Positions 1 through 4,169 are shown, counted from the first letter of the stretch. The stretch: 6,888 nucleotides of DNA from Microvirga mediterraneensis (GCF_013520865.1 NZ_JACDXJ010000008.1:1-6888), one strand, 5' to 3'. A program made the numbers and translations. Notes: generated by a model from the letters alone, not told the origin.

Positions 1-127
1 AAGCCGGCCTGGAGGTGACCCGGCAGGGTCGGGAGTATGTGTCCGTCAAAGACCGGGAGACCGGCGAGAAATGGCGGTTGAAGGGGGCAATCTATGCAGA
101 AGGATGGAGCCGGGACCCGGCTGGCGG
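1..127. repeat. Terminal redundancy, left copy (circular contig overlap)
   Basis: These bases are identical to 6762-6888. An exact 127-base end overlap is what a k=127 de Bruijn assembler leaves on a circular contig, so this is one physical copy read twice, not a biological direct repeat. The relaxase reading frame continues in register across the join, which supports circularity. The plasmid unit is therefore 6761 bp. Confidence 0.93.
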
Positions 128-1202
128 ATCGTCTGCGCTCGCAGATGCAGAGCGAGCGGCACGAGATCGAGAGCGTCGCGCGCGACGAGCTCAACAAGCT
201 CGCGAGCAGCTTGCGCGCCGAGTCCAAGACCGCGCTGCTTTCCATGAAAAGCAGTTTGGCGGACGCGGTGGCGGTGCAGATCACGGCCCTGAGCGCCGAG
301 ATGCGGCAGATCGAGGCCAGGCAGAGGCGCTGGCCAGCCTGGACCGCCTTGGGGTGCAGCGTGATCGTCCTGACAGCCTTGGCCTTGCTCTGGAGCGTGA
401 CGGCGTGGCTGCGGAGCGACCTGGAGAGCCTGCGCGCCGCGACCGCCCACGAGACGGCGGCCCTGGAACGGCTCAAGGCGAGCACGCATGGGCTGGACCT
501 TCAGAGCGCGAAGGAAGGCACATTCCTGATCCTACCGGCGGGTTTCGCGGGCAAGCCCCTGACGCCGTGGACCTGCGGCAGCCGCCCCTGCCTGAAACTG
601 GATTGAGCCATGAAACAACTGACACCCCTCGAGCGCGAGCTTCTGCATTCGCTCAAAGCTGTCTCCGACGCGTATCAGAGGGACACCATCGCCTTGCAGG
701 AGCTGTTGCGGCAGGCCGTGAGCGCTTCCGAGCAGCAGCAGGCGCGGATCGACCTGCTGGAGCAGCGGCTGTCGATGTCCGAGGCTTTTACCAAGGGCTT
801 GTCCGATCAACTCGGCAAGCTCTCCGGTCACTTGGATCGCATTTTGAAACCCTGAACCGGATCTGGGAGACGCGGCAGCGCCAGGCGGAGCGGCGTGAGC
901 TGTTCGGGCGGGCGGTAGAGGCGCTGCGCCAGGCGCAGGCCTCACAGCAGGAGGGGGCCGAGCGGAAGGCCCTGGAGCAGGCGAAGGCGGCGCTGCACGG
1001 TTATCGGGAGTGGCAGGCGAAGGGCGGCACGCCGGCCGAGTTCACCGTGCGGGAGAGCCGGGAGCGGACGCAGCAGGTGGCGCAGTTCGAGGCCTTGCCG
1101 AAGGTGATCGCGACTACGGAAACCCGACTGGAGGCCGAGCAGGCCCGTCAGGTGCAGCGGCAGCGGCAGCGGCAACGGGGCCGGGGTGGCCCCTCGCGTT
1201 AA
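1..1202 (+). CDS. mobA: MobA/MbeA-type relaxase, C-terminal part (gene starts at 6161)
   Basis: This is the continuation of the relaxase that begins at 6161. Codon 201 straddles the circle join and residues 202-600 are read from position 3 to the TAA at 1200-1202. Residues up to about 235 finish the conserved N-terminal half, including the EVTRQGREYVSVKD stretch. The rest is a charged Arg/Gln/Glu/Ala-rich, largely helical tail ending in a basic run (RQRQRQRGRGG). Such tails in ColE1-type relaxases are poorly conserved. Here most of it is also read in the +1 frame by two nested genes (94-606 and 610-855), so its composition is constrained by them. An isolated reading of this window would wrongly start the gene at the internal GTG at 15; there is no start here, only the frame coming from the other end. 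Confidence 0.88.
   Translation, partial: AGLEVTRQGREYVSVKDRETGEKWRLKGAIYAEGWSRDPAGGSSALADAERAARDRERRARRAQQAREQLARRVQDRAAFHEKQFGGRGGGADHGPERRDAADRGQAEALASLDRLGVQRDRPDSLGLALERDGVAAERPGEPARRDRPRDGGPGTAQGEHAWAGPSEREGRHIPDPTGGFRGQAPDAVDLRQPPLPETGLSHETTDTPRARASAFAQSCLRRVSEGHHRLAGAVAAGRERFRAAAGADRPAGAAAVDVRGFYQGLVRSTRQALRSLGSHFETLNRIWETRQRQAERRELFGRAVEALRQAQASQQEGAERKALEQAKAALHGYREWQAKGGTPAEFTVRESRERTQQVAQFEALPKVIATTETRLEAEQARQVQRQRQRQRGRGGPSR
94..606 (+). CDS. mobB: MobB/MbeB-like mobilization protein nested in the relaxase gene
   Basis: A 170-residue protein read in the +1 frame inside the relaxase gene. The ATG at 94 follows a good purine-rich ribosome site (AAGGGGGC, 81-88). Residues about 8-80 are charged and helical; residues 83-106 (from WTALGC to SVTAWL) form one clear hydrophobic transmembrane segment; residues 107-130 are again helical; the end has FLILPAG and a TPWTCGSRPC stretch with two cysteines. 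A small inner-membrane protein nested in the relaxase is the arrangement of mbeB in ColE1-type mob regions. Its known role there is to assist mobilization with the relaxosome; membrane anchoring of the complex is inference. The coherent helix-TM-helix design and ribosome site make it much more than a shadow frame. Three bases separate its TGA from the next start, so the two nested genes are probably translationally coupled. Confidence 0.8.
   Translation: MQKDGAGTRLADRLRSQMQSERHEIESVARDELNKLASSLRAESKTALLSMKSSLADAVAVQITALSAEMRQIEARQRRWPAWTALGCSVIVLTALALLWSVTAWLRSDLESLRAATAHETAALERLKASTHGLDLQSAKEGTFLILPAGFAGKPLTPWTCGSRPCLKLD
610..855 (+). CDS. mobD: MobD/MbeD-like small coiled-coil mobilization protein, nested
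   Basis: An 81-residue protein in the same +1 frame as the preceding nested gene, starting three bases after its stop. It lacks a strong ribosome site of its own, so re-initiation after the upstream gene is likely. It begins MKQLTPLERELLHSLKAV and continues as a nearly unbroken amphipathic helix with leucine heptads (RIDLLEQRLSMSEAFTKGL, then DQLGKLSGHLDRIL), predicting a coiled coil. The start with an L-E-x-x-L-L-x-x-L pattern resembles the MbeD/MobD family of ColE1-type plasmids, which has the same length range and nested position. Its biochemical role in those plasmids is not firmly known; involvement in relaxosome function or entry exclusion has been suggested. The family call rests on pattern and context, not on an alignment. 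Confidence 0.72.
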   Translation: MKQLTPLERELLHSLKAVSDAYQRDTIALQELLRQAVSASEQQQARIDLLEQRLSMSEAFTKGLSDQLGKLSGHLDRILKP

Positions 1203-1308
1203 CGGTATATGTTGCGGCGACTGCCAATTGAGCCACGAGGATGCGGACTTAAGCTATATGCGTGTGGCGCAGCCTTGAGCTGCTCAGGCCTGTAAAAGGA
1301 GTGCAATA

Positions 1309-1584
1309 ATGATACTGACTGGATATCGCTCTGTCGTTCATGTGCGGCAGATCGATAGATTTCCGACTTTCAACGGGGTTGGAAAAGACCCGTATGAGGT
1401 GGACGTGAATCTCGCCACAATCGAGAGCATCGATCCATGCAAAGTCACGGAGTTCCTCGGTCCTGGCAAAGGACATCGTGACGTAGAGTTGGAAAATTTC
1501 TTCACACTTTTTCTGACGAGTGGCAAAGAAATCCACATCGACGAGACGACACGTGATGAGCTCCGCGCGCGGATGAACCCGTAA
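1309..1584 (+). CDS. Hypothetical protein, 91 residues
   Basis: The ATG at 1309 is preceded by a strong ribosome site, AAAAGGAG at 1294-1301 with a 7-base spacer, so this is very probably a translated gene. I do not recognise a firm family. The protein looks beta-rich with no signal peptide or membrane segment. Its second half has alternating hydrophobics (VNLATIESIDP, then FFTLFLTSGKEIHIDETT) ending in a short helix (RDELRARM). That pattern loosely resembles small beta-hairpin domains such as FlbD-like proteins, but I would not annotate it so. Base composition is close to 50% GC in its first third, clearly lower than the mob genes, which suggests a separate origin. It runs toward the HTH gene (minus strand) with a 28-base convergent gap and no convincing T-tract terminator. 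Confidence 0.72.
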   Translation: MILTGYRSVVHVRQIDRFPTFNGVGKDPYEVDVNLATIESIDPCKVTEFLGPGKGHRDVELENFFTLFLTSGKEIHIDETTRDELRARMNP

Positions 1585-1602
1585 GGAAGTATCATCCGGC
1601 CT

Positions 1603-1627
1603 TGGCTCAGGCTCACCGCTTGAGCCA
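1603..1627. repeat. Imperfect hairpin between convergent genes
   Basis: TGGCTCA at 1603-1609 is the reverse complement of TGAGCCA at 1621-1627, with an 11-base loop. It sits at the convergent ends of the 1309-1584 and 1613-2029 genes and overlaps the last codons and the stop of the latter. No T-run follows on either strand, so it is at best a weak bidirectional terminator or RNA-end stabiliser. Confidence 0.3.
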
Positions 1628-2029
1628 GGCCCGCCATCCTGTCGGGCTGGGTCTTTGATCGGTCAGCAGGTGTTGCGTCTGAGCCTTCCAAGCATCGCGC
1701 TCACCCTGAAGCGCCTCACGTTCCCGGTGATGGGCCTCCTCCATCCGCTGCATCATCTCCCGGAGCATGCGAACCTCGACCTCCAGGGCGGCTTTGGCGG
1801 CTGTTACACCCTCTGTTTCGGCCGTCTCGCCTGTCTCATGGGGCGTCTCGGTTTGTTTCAAACCGCTGTCCGCGAGACGTTTCGGATACACCCGGAACAG
1901 CTCTGCGGGATCGATGGCGTAAGTGCCATCGTCGCGCTTGGTGGCGGAGAGCCGGCCGCTCTTAATAGCCCGCCAAATCGAGGCTTTCGACGTTCCGGCC
2001 TCTTTGGCCGCTTCAAGCATGGAGAACAT
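1613..2029 (-). CDS. HTH (excisionase/MerR-like) plus coiled-coil plasmid DNA-binding protein
   Basis: A 138-residue protein. Residues 1-49 form a MerR/excisionase-type helix-turn-helix (FSMLEAAKEAGTSKASIWRA, then IKSGRLSATKRDDGTYAIDP), in which the first helices choose the DNA site and the IDPAELFRVYP strand closes a small wing. Residues about 50-75 are a Thr/Glu-rich linker, residues 76-120 a strong coiled coil (dimerisation), and the end has LLTDQR and WRAWLKR. Small plasmids and phages carry many proteins of this build with an LLTDQR tail, variously labelled entry exclusion protein 1, replication accessory protein or KfrA-like; the true role is usually unproved. A local DNA-binding regulator or partition/copy-control accessory is the best inference. 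No good ribosome site precedes the ATG at 2029; an in-frame ATG at 2020 is the alternative. Repeated GTCTC-containing motifs lie inside the gene and just upstream, suggesting autoregulation. Confidence 0.78.
   Translation of the reverse strand: MFSMLEAAKEAGTSKASIWRAIKSGRLSATKRDDGTYAIDPAELFRVYPKRLADSGLKQTETPHETGETAETEGVTAAKAALEVEVRMLREMMQRMEEAHHREREALQGERDAWKAQTQHLLTDQRPSPTGWRAWLKR
1814..1865. repeat. Intragenic copy of a two-part direct repeat, with inverted repeat
   Basis: TGTTTCGGCCGTCTC at 1814-1828 recurs exactly at 2032-2046. After a similar gap, GCGTCTCGG(T/A)TTGTTTCAA is found here at 1843-1860 and again at 2062-2079. Here the second part extends into a perfect inverted repeat, CGGTTTG-TTT-CAAACCG (1849-1865). 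The repeat falls in the linker-coding part of the HTH gene, where protein sequence is least constrained. This fits a protein-binding site embedded in the gene. Confidence 0.6.
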
Positions 2030-2031
2030 AG

Positions 2032-2097
2032 TGTTTCGGCCGTCTCAGAGGGGGTGAACAGGCGTCTCGGATTGTTTCAACAAGACGTTTCGAAACG
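2032..2097. promoter_or_regulatory. Upstream copy of the repeat plus palindrome; candidate operator of the HTH gene
   Basis: This 90-base gap between the vapD stop and the HTH start holds TGTTTCGGCCGTCTC (2032-2046), GCGTCTCGGATTGTTTCAA (2062-2079) and a perfect 12-bp palindrome CGTTTCGAAACG (2086-2097). The CGTCTC core occurs at 2041 and 2063 here and at 1823 and 1844 inside the gene; the opposite orientation GAGACG is at 1874. I see no convincing sigma-70 promoter. Binding by the HTH protein itself is the natural hypothesis, unproved. Confidence 0.5.
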
Positions 2098-2119
2098 GTT
2101 CACAACCCTCGACCGGAAC

Positions 2120-2398
2120 TCAGGTTTTTACAAACCGGGTGAAGTCCGACCACTGCTCGACCCGGAACGCCCGGATATCCTTGACGCTCTGGGGAAGCCA
2201 GGGCAGGCCCTTCAGGGCCGAGATGGCCGAGAAAAGGTTGGCCAGATCCTCACTGTTCGAGACGTAGAGGCTGCCCTGCACTCGGTTGAAGCCAAAGCCC
2301 GACAGGGTATTGGCGATGTCGGTATAGGCCTGAGAGACGCCCTTGGGGTGGTTGTTCGCCGTGTCCGCCACAACGAGATCGAAGGCAATGGCGAACAT
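2120..2398 (-). CDS. vapD: VapD-like endoribonuclease (Cas2-like fold)
   Basis: A 92-residue protein strongly resembling VapD: N-terminal strand FAIAFDLVVAD with the conserved Asp7, central FGFNRVQGSLYV, and a C-terminal VKDIRAFRVEQWSDFTRFVK block. Its length matches the family (about 90-95). VapD proteins have a ferredoxin-like fold related to Cas2; characterised members from Haemophilus and Helicobacter act as ribonucleases, the Haemophilus one as a toxin paired with VapX. The start is chosen at the ATG at 2398, which overlaps the upstream gene's stop (TGATG) and has AAGGAG at 2404-2409 five bases away; a TTG at 2401 is the only alternative. One-base overlap indicates translational coupling to the DUF5397 gene, the likely antitoxin-like partner. 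No CRISPR array or Cas1 is present, so this is not an adaptation gene. Confidence 0.9.
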   Translation of the reverse strand: MFAIAFDLVVADTANNHPKGVSQAYTDIANTLSGFGFNRVQGSLYVSNSEDLANLFSAISALKGLPWLPQSVKDIRAFRVEQWSDFTRFVKT

Positions 2399-2604
2399 CA
2401 ACGCTCCTTGGGATCATCGAGAATGTCGAGCAGACTGTACTCAACCTCCTCACCGGTTTCCAAGACACGGACCTTCATCGTCCGGTTGCCGTCTGGGCGT
2501 TCCTCTCCGGCCTCGATGATTTCATAGACCGGGCCGACCAAGCCGAACCGACGCCAAGTGCCGACGAGCTGCTGAGGCTCTGGAAATGCATGCATGGTGC
2601 TCAT
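2398..2604 (-). CDS. DUF5397-family small protein, putative partner/antitoxin of VapD
   Basis: A protein of 68 residues from the ATG at 2604 (65 from the ATG at 2595). The conserved core reads PEPQQLVGTWRRFGLVGPVYEI, then RTMKVRVLETGEEVEYSLLDIL, a small beta-rich fold that I recognise as DUF5397. Members commonly sit directly upstream of vapD, as here, where the stop overlaps the vapD start by one base. By analogy with VapX of Haemophilus, which neutralises VapD, an antitoxin role is likely but inferred. A TATATT box ends six bases before the 2604 ATG, so transcription could start at the ATG itself (leaderless). Alternatively the GGGGG at 2605-2610 could serve as ribosome site for the ATG at 2595. 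Confidence 0.8.
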   Translation of the reverse strand: MSTMHAFPEPQQLVGTWRRFGLVGPVYEIIEAGEERPDGNRTMKVRVLETGEEVEYSLLDILDDPKER

Positions 2605-2610
2605 GCCCCC

Positions 2611-2663
2611 AATATAGGCCAACCCGGGCCGGTAGGAAATCCGGTGGTTAAGAGGGTCTTAAC
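2611..2663 (-). promoter_or_regulatory. Candidate promoter and palindromic operator of the DUF5397-vapD pair
   Basis: On the minus strand a TATATT -10 box (2616-2611) lies just before the first gene; the -35 region (TTTCCT, 2639-2634) is poor. Upstream, 2647-2663 is a clean inverted repeat, GTTAAGAGGGTCTTAAC on the + strand, with 7-bp arms and a 3-base centre. Its centre lies about 50 bases before the expected transcription start, a position that fits a regulator site. Which protein binds it cannot be told from sequence. Confidence 0.5.
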
Positions 2664-2690
2664 GGGTTGTGGCCAGCCTGTAACGTGGCA

Positions 2691-2720
2691 TTGACCCCTG
2701 CCGAGTCGCCGGGGCACAAT
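2691..2720 (+). promoter_or_regulatory. Candidate promoter for the Rep-like gene
   Basis: TTGACC (2691-2696), an 18-base spacer and CACAAT (2715-2720) give a reasonable sigma-70-type match (5/6 and 4/6). Transcription would start near 2727 and give a leader of about 245 nt before the ATG at 2974, long enough to carry all the hairpins described below. Confidence 0.45.
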
Positions 2721-2743
2721 GCACAATGGCGTTGCTGTTGTTT

Positions 2744-2757
2744 TGATTTGCAAATCA
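2744..2757. repeat. Perfect 14-bp palindrome near the rep transcription start
   Basis: TGATTTGCAAATCA is its own reverse complement. It lies about 17-30 bases after the expected rep transcription start, where a repressor could block transcription. No second copy was seen. Confidence 0.5.
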
Positions 2758-2774
2758 GCGGCGCACAGGAGCCT

Positions 2775-2805
2775 AAAAACACGAAAGCCCGCCGAAGGGG
2801 CGGGC
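2775..2805 (-). terminator. Intrinsic terminator on the minus strand inside the rep leader region
   Basis: Read on the minus strand: stem GGCGGGC paired with GCCCGCC (7 bp, 5-base loop CCTTC, 2805-2787), followed by TTTCGTG and a run of five T (2779-2775). No protein gene on the minus strand ends here; the nearest minus-strand gene starts downstream at 2604. A terminator in this place therefore implies a short untranslated minus-strand transcript from the rep leader region. Confidence 0.6.
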
Positions 2806-2850
2806 CTCATGCATATCGCCGGCTTGCCGGGGACAGATCTAAGATTGGCG
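2775..2850 (-). ncRNA. Candidate counter-transcribed (antisense) RNA controlling rep
   Basis: A minus-strand RNA ending at the 2775-2805 terminator would be fully complementary to the leader of the Rep-like gene. A possible promoter is TTGACG (2885-2880) with GAAGAT 18 bases on (2861-2856), giving a start near 2850 and an RNA of about 75 nt; the -10 is weak and a start further upstream is possible. The RNA would carry CCGG-CAAG-CCGG (2830-2819), matched in the leader by CCGG-CTTG-CCGG, a natural loop-loop contact. Antisense control of rep is common in small plasmids; here it is inferred from architecture only. Confidence 0.4.
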
Positions 2851-2874
2851 TCATGATCTTCCCCGACAAGCTGG
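2819..2874. repeat. Long stem-loop in the rep leader
   Basis: Bases 2819-2839 pair with 2855-2874. The stem has 20 aligned pairs, with one G-T wobble (2821/2872), one C/A mismatch (2827/2866) and a single bulged base (2834), around a 15-base loop. On the + strand the C/A pair is a mismatch, whereas on the minus strand it becomes a G-U wobble, so the minus-strand RNA folds slightly better. Confidence 0.7.
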
Positions 2875-2884
2875 CCTCTCGTCA

Positions 2885-2904
2885 AGCGAAATCGCGATTT
2901 CGCT
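2885..2904. repeat. Perfect 20-bp palindrome upstream of rep
   Basis: AGCGAAATCGCGATTTCGCT is exactly its own reverse complement, 70 bases before the Rep-like ATG. A near-palindrome GGCGAAGCTTTGCC (one mismatched pair) follows at 2908-2921. A dimeric protein site (Rep autorepression or origin) is the simplest reading; the site also abuts the candidate -35 box of the antisense RNA. Confidence 0.7.
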
Positions 2905-2935
2905 AACGGCGAAGCTTTGCCTGCATGACGCGCCA

Positions 2936-2970
2936 TCCCCTGCGACGGGTTTGAACAACCCGAAGGGGGA
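2936..2970 (+). promoter_or_regulatory. Hairpin able to sequester the rep ribosome binding site
   Basis: TCCCCT (2936-2941) can pair with GGGGGA (2965-2970), and CGGGTT (2946-2951) with AACCCG (2957-2962) around a TGAAC loop. The lower stem uses the bases of the rep Shine-Dalgarno (AAGGGGGA, 2963-2970), three bases before the ATG. Folding would hide the site, so rep translation could depend on how the upstream leader folds. Confidence 0.5.
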
Positions 2971-2973
2971 CGC

Positions 2974-3645
2974 ATGTCCTTATCCGACCAGATCCGGTGC
3001 GCCGTCGCGGCTGCGCCGCGCGTGCAACTCAACACTATCCGCGAAACCCTCTGGCGGGCTTGGGGCCAGCGGCTTGTCACCGACGATGAGGCCGAAGAGC
3101 TGTCGGCCCTGATCGACGCCAAGTTGGCTCTGCCTAGCCCATCCAAGCCCCTGCCGCGCCGGGTGGGCTCGCGTCCGCGCTCGCCAGAGAGCCTGGAGCG
3201 CCGGCGCCGCTGGACCGCATCAGGGCGGCTGCCGCCGCGGCTCGCGATGCGGTTCACGATGGCGGAACAGTCCGTGTTGGCCGTGGTCGCCGTGGAGGTG
3301 ATCAAGCGGGGAGCCTGTACCCTGACGGTGCCACATATCGCGGCCCTGGCCGGGGTGTCGGAGACGACCGTGCGCAACGCCCTGCGCGAGGCCAAGGCGC
3401 TCGGCCTGGTGACGGTCGAGGAGCGGCGACAGAGCGCCTGGCGCAACGCCCCGAACGTGGTGCGGATCGTCATGCCGGAATGGCGGAGTTGGCTGCGCCT
3501 GAGCCCACAGGGGGGAGGGTGCAAATCTGTGTACCCCACGCATACAGATTCTAAGAATAAGGCTCTGTTTGCGCCTGAACGATCTGTTGCAAGGGCTGCC
3601 GGGGGGCAGCGGGCAGAGTCGACGGCGCTTCGACGGCGATTGTAA
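2974..3645 (+). CDS. Winged-helix protein, probable plasmid replication initiator
   Basis: A 223-residue basic protein starting at the ATG at 2974 behind AAGGGGGA. Residues 1-50 are helical (MSLSDQIRCAVAAAPR, DDEAEELSALIDAK); 55-90 form an Arg/Pro-rich linker; 92-150 hold a helix-turn-helix/winged-helix domain (FTMAEQSVLAVVAVEVIKRG, IAALAGVSETTVRNALREAK, LGLVTVEERR), followed by the NVVRIVMPEWRSWLRL strand-helix and a GGGCKSVYPTHT stretch before a basic tail. I recall similar HTH proteins as the only Rep candidate on small alphaproteobacterial plasmids. No Rep_3, RepA, RepC, rolling-circle or primase signature is visible elsewhere on this circle. The long structured leader and palindromes directly upstream support a replication role. 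A plain transcription regulator remains possible. Confidence 0.65.
   Translation: MSLSDQIRCAVAAAPRVQLNTIRETLWRAWGQRLVTDDEAEELSALIDAKLALPSPSKPLPRRVGSRPRSPESLERRRRWTASGRLPPRLAMRFTMAEQSVLAVVAVEVIKRGACTLTVPHIAALAGVSETTVRNALREAKALGLVTVEERRQSAWRNAPNVVRIVMPEWRSWLRLSPQGGGCKSVYPTHTDSKNKALFAPERSVARAAGGQRAESTALRRRL
3524..3550. repeat. Inverted repeat in the 3' end of the rep gene
   Basis: AATCTGT (3524-3530) is the reverse complement of ACAGATT (3544-3550); a G-T and a T-A pair extend the stem inward to 9. It covers the codons of the KSVYPTHTDS stretch, just after the folded domain ends. It may be a Rep-binding or RNA structure element, or chance. Confidence 0.35.
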
Positions 3646-3855
3646 GCGCCTCGCGGACACCCAGATTTAGAGCAACCAAAGGTAGAACCGGGCTGGGGAA
3701 CAGACCCGGCTCAAGCGGCTGGTTTCGCGGAACGGGTTTTATGGAACGCAACCAGAAAGTGGGGGAGGGTTGGTGGCGGCCGCTCAGCAGAGGGAACGAT
3801 TTACGCCCTTGCCCATTGGAAGGGTACGCATTGATGGATCTTCTTCTGGAGCCTG
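3646..3855. other. Gene-free stretch after rep; possible origin region
   Basis: About 210 bases between the Rep-like stop and the terminator stem. No open frame here is credible: those that exist run through the terminator. Visible structures are weak: CCGGG/CCCGG around 3689-3708 and CTGGTT (3719-3724) facing AACCAG (3750-3755). GGAAC recurs four times (in ggggaacag, gcggaacgg, tggaacgca and agggaacga contexts) with irregular spacing, so I do not call iterons. By position it is the best candidate for oriV, with low certainty. Confidence 0.3.
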
Positions 3856-3888
3856 ATCCCTCCCCAGCGGGGCTGGGGAGGGATTTTT
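3856..3888 (+). terminator. Strong intrinsic terminator downstream of rep
   Basis: A perfect 13-bp stem, ATCCCTCCCCAGC (3856-3868) with GCTGGGGAGGGAT (3872-3884), a GGG loop, and five T at 3884-3888. It points along the + strand and would end the rep transcript or any untranslated RNA from 3646-3855. The minus strand has no T-run after the stem, so it is one-directional. Confidence 0.88.
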
Positions 3889-3903
3889 CGTGCCTCATTC
3901 GCT

Positions 3904-4110
3904 TCAGCCTGCCAGGAAGACGGCACCAATTATAGCGATCACAATCCATACCACGGGAGGGAACCATCTCGGGTAAGGCCTGTCGTGCCCATCATAGCTC
4001 ATGAGCCCTCGCGTGGCTGAGAGGATCTTTCGGCCCTTACGGATGAATCGGCGGGCGTGCTGCTCTGTCGGGCAAAACAGGCTGTTTCGTGGCTTGGCCG
4101 CCCCCTGCAT
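3904..4110 (-). CDS. Possible small single-pass membrane protein
   Basis: From the ATG at 4110 the frame gives 68 residues: a basic N-terminal part (PRNSLFCPTEQHARRFIRKG) and a C-terminal hydrophobic segment WFPPVVWIVIAIIGAVFLAG that reads as one membrane helix. AGCAGGG lies 7 bases before this ATG, but inside the hairpin that follows the glycine-rich gene. An internal ATG at 4002, behind GAGGGCTC, would give only MSYDGHDRPYPRWFPP plus the helix (32 residues), and is equally plausible. No family recognised. It lies downstream of the glycine-rich gene on the same strand and would depend on read-through of the hairpin or on its own promoter, which I do not see. Confidence 0.4.
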   Translation of the reverse strand: MQGAAKPRNSLFCPTEQHARRFIRKGRKILSATRGLMSYDGHDRPYPRWFPPVVWIVIAIIGAVFLAG

Positions 4111-4115
4111 AGACA

Positions 4116-4141
4116 AGCCCTGCTGGAACGCCAGCAGGGCT
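4116..4141 (-). terminator. Perfect hairpin after the glycine-rich gene; probable terminator
   Basis: AGCCCTGCTGG (4116-4126) pairs perfectly with CCAGCAGGGCT (4131-4141) across a 4-base loop. It lies 28 bases beyond the stop of the glycine-rich gene. On the minus strand only a short T-containing tract (TTGTCT) follows, so it may be a modest terminator or mRNA-end stabiliser. Confidence 0.6.
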
Positions 4142-4169
4142 CATGCCGATTCATAAGACGGGCTTGGGG

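Noticed and set aside
1..127. Biological direct repeat or duplication of the relaxase 3' region
   Set aside because: Exact identity of 127 bases strictly at both ends, with the frame in register across the join, is explained by assembly overlap of a circle.
1225..1300. Promoter for the 1309 gene (TTGAGC at 1228-1233 with TATATG at 1255-1260, or TTGAGC at 1275)
   Set aside because: Spacing is 21 bases for the first pair and far too short for the second; no credible sigma-70 pair is seen, although a promoter must lie here or further upstream.
1655..2527. 290-residue + strand open frame
   Set aside because: It is antisense to the HTH gene, vapD and the DUF5397 gene, all of which have family-level support. 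No domain or ribosome site is seen.
2601..3539. 312-residue minus-strand open frame opposite the Rep-like gene
   Set aside because: It runs antisense through the winged-helix coding region and through the minus-strand terminator at 2787-2805, has no recognisable domain, and overlaps the DUF5397 promoter.
3741..3935. 64-residue + strand frame after rep, and 3551-3967 minus-strand frame
   Set aside because: Both run straight through the strong hairpin at 3856-3884, so their sequences partly translate a terminator; no homology or ribosome site is visible.
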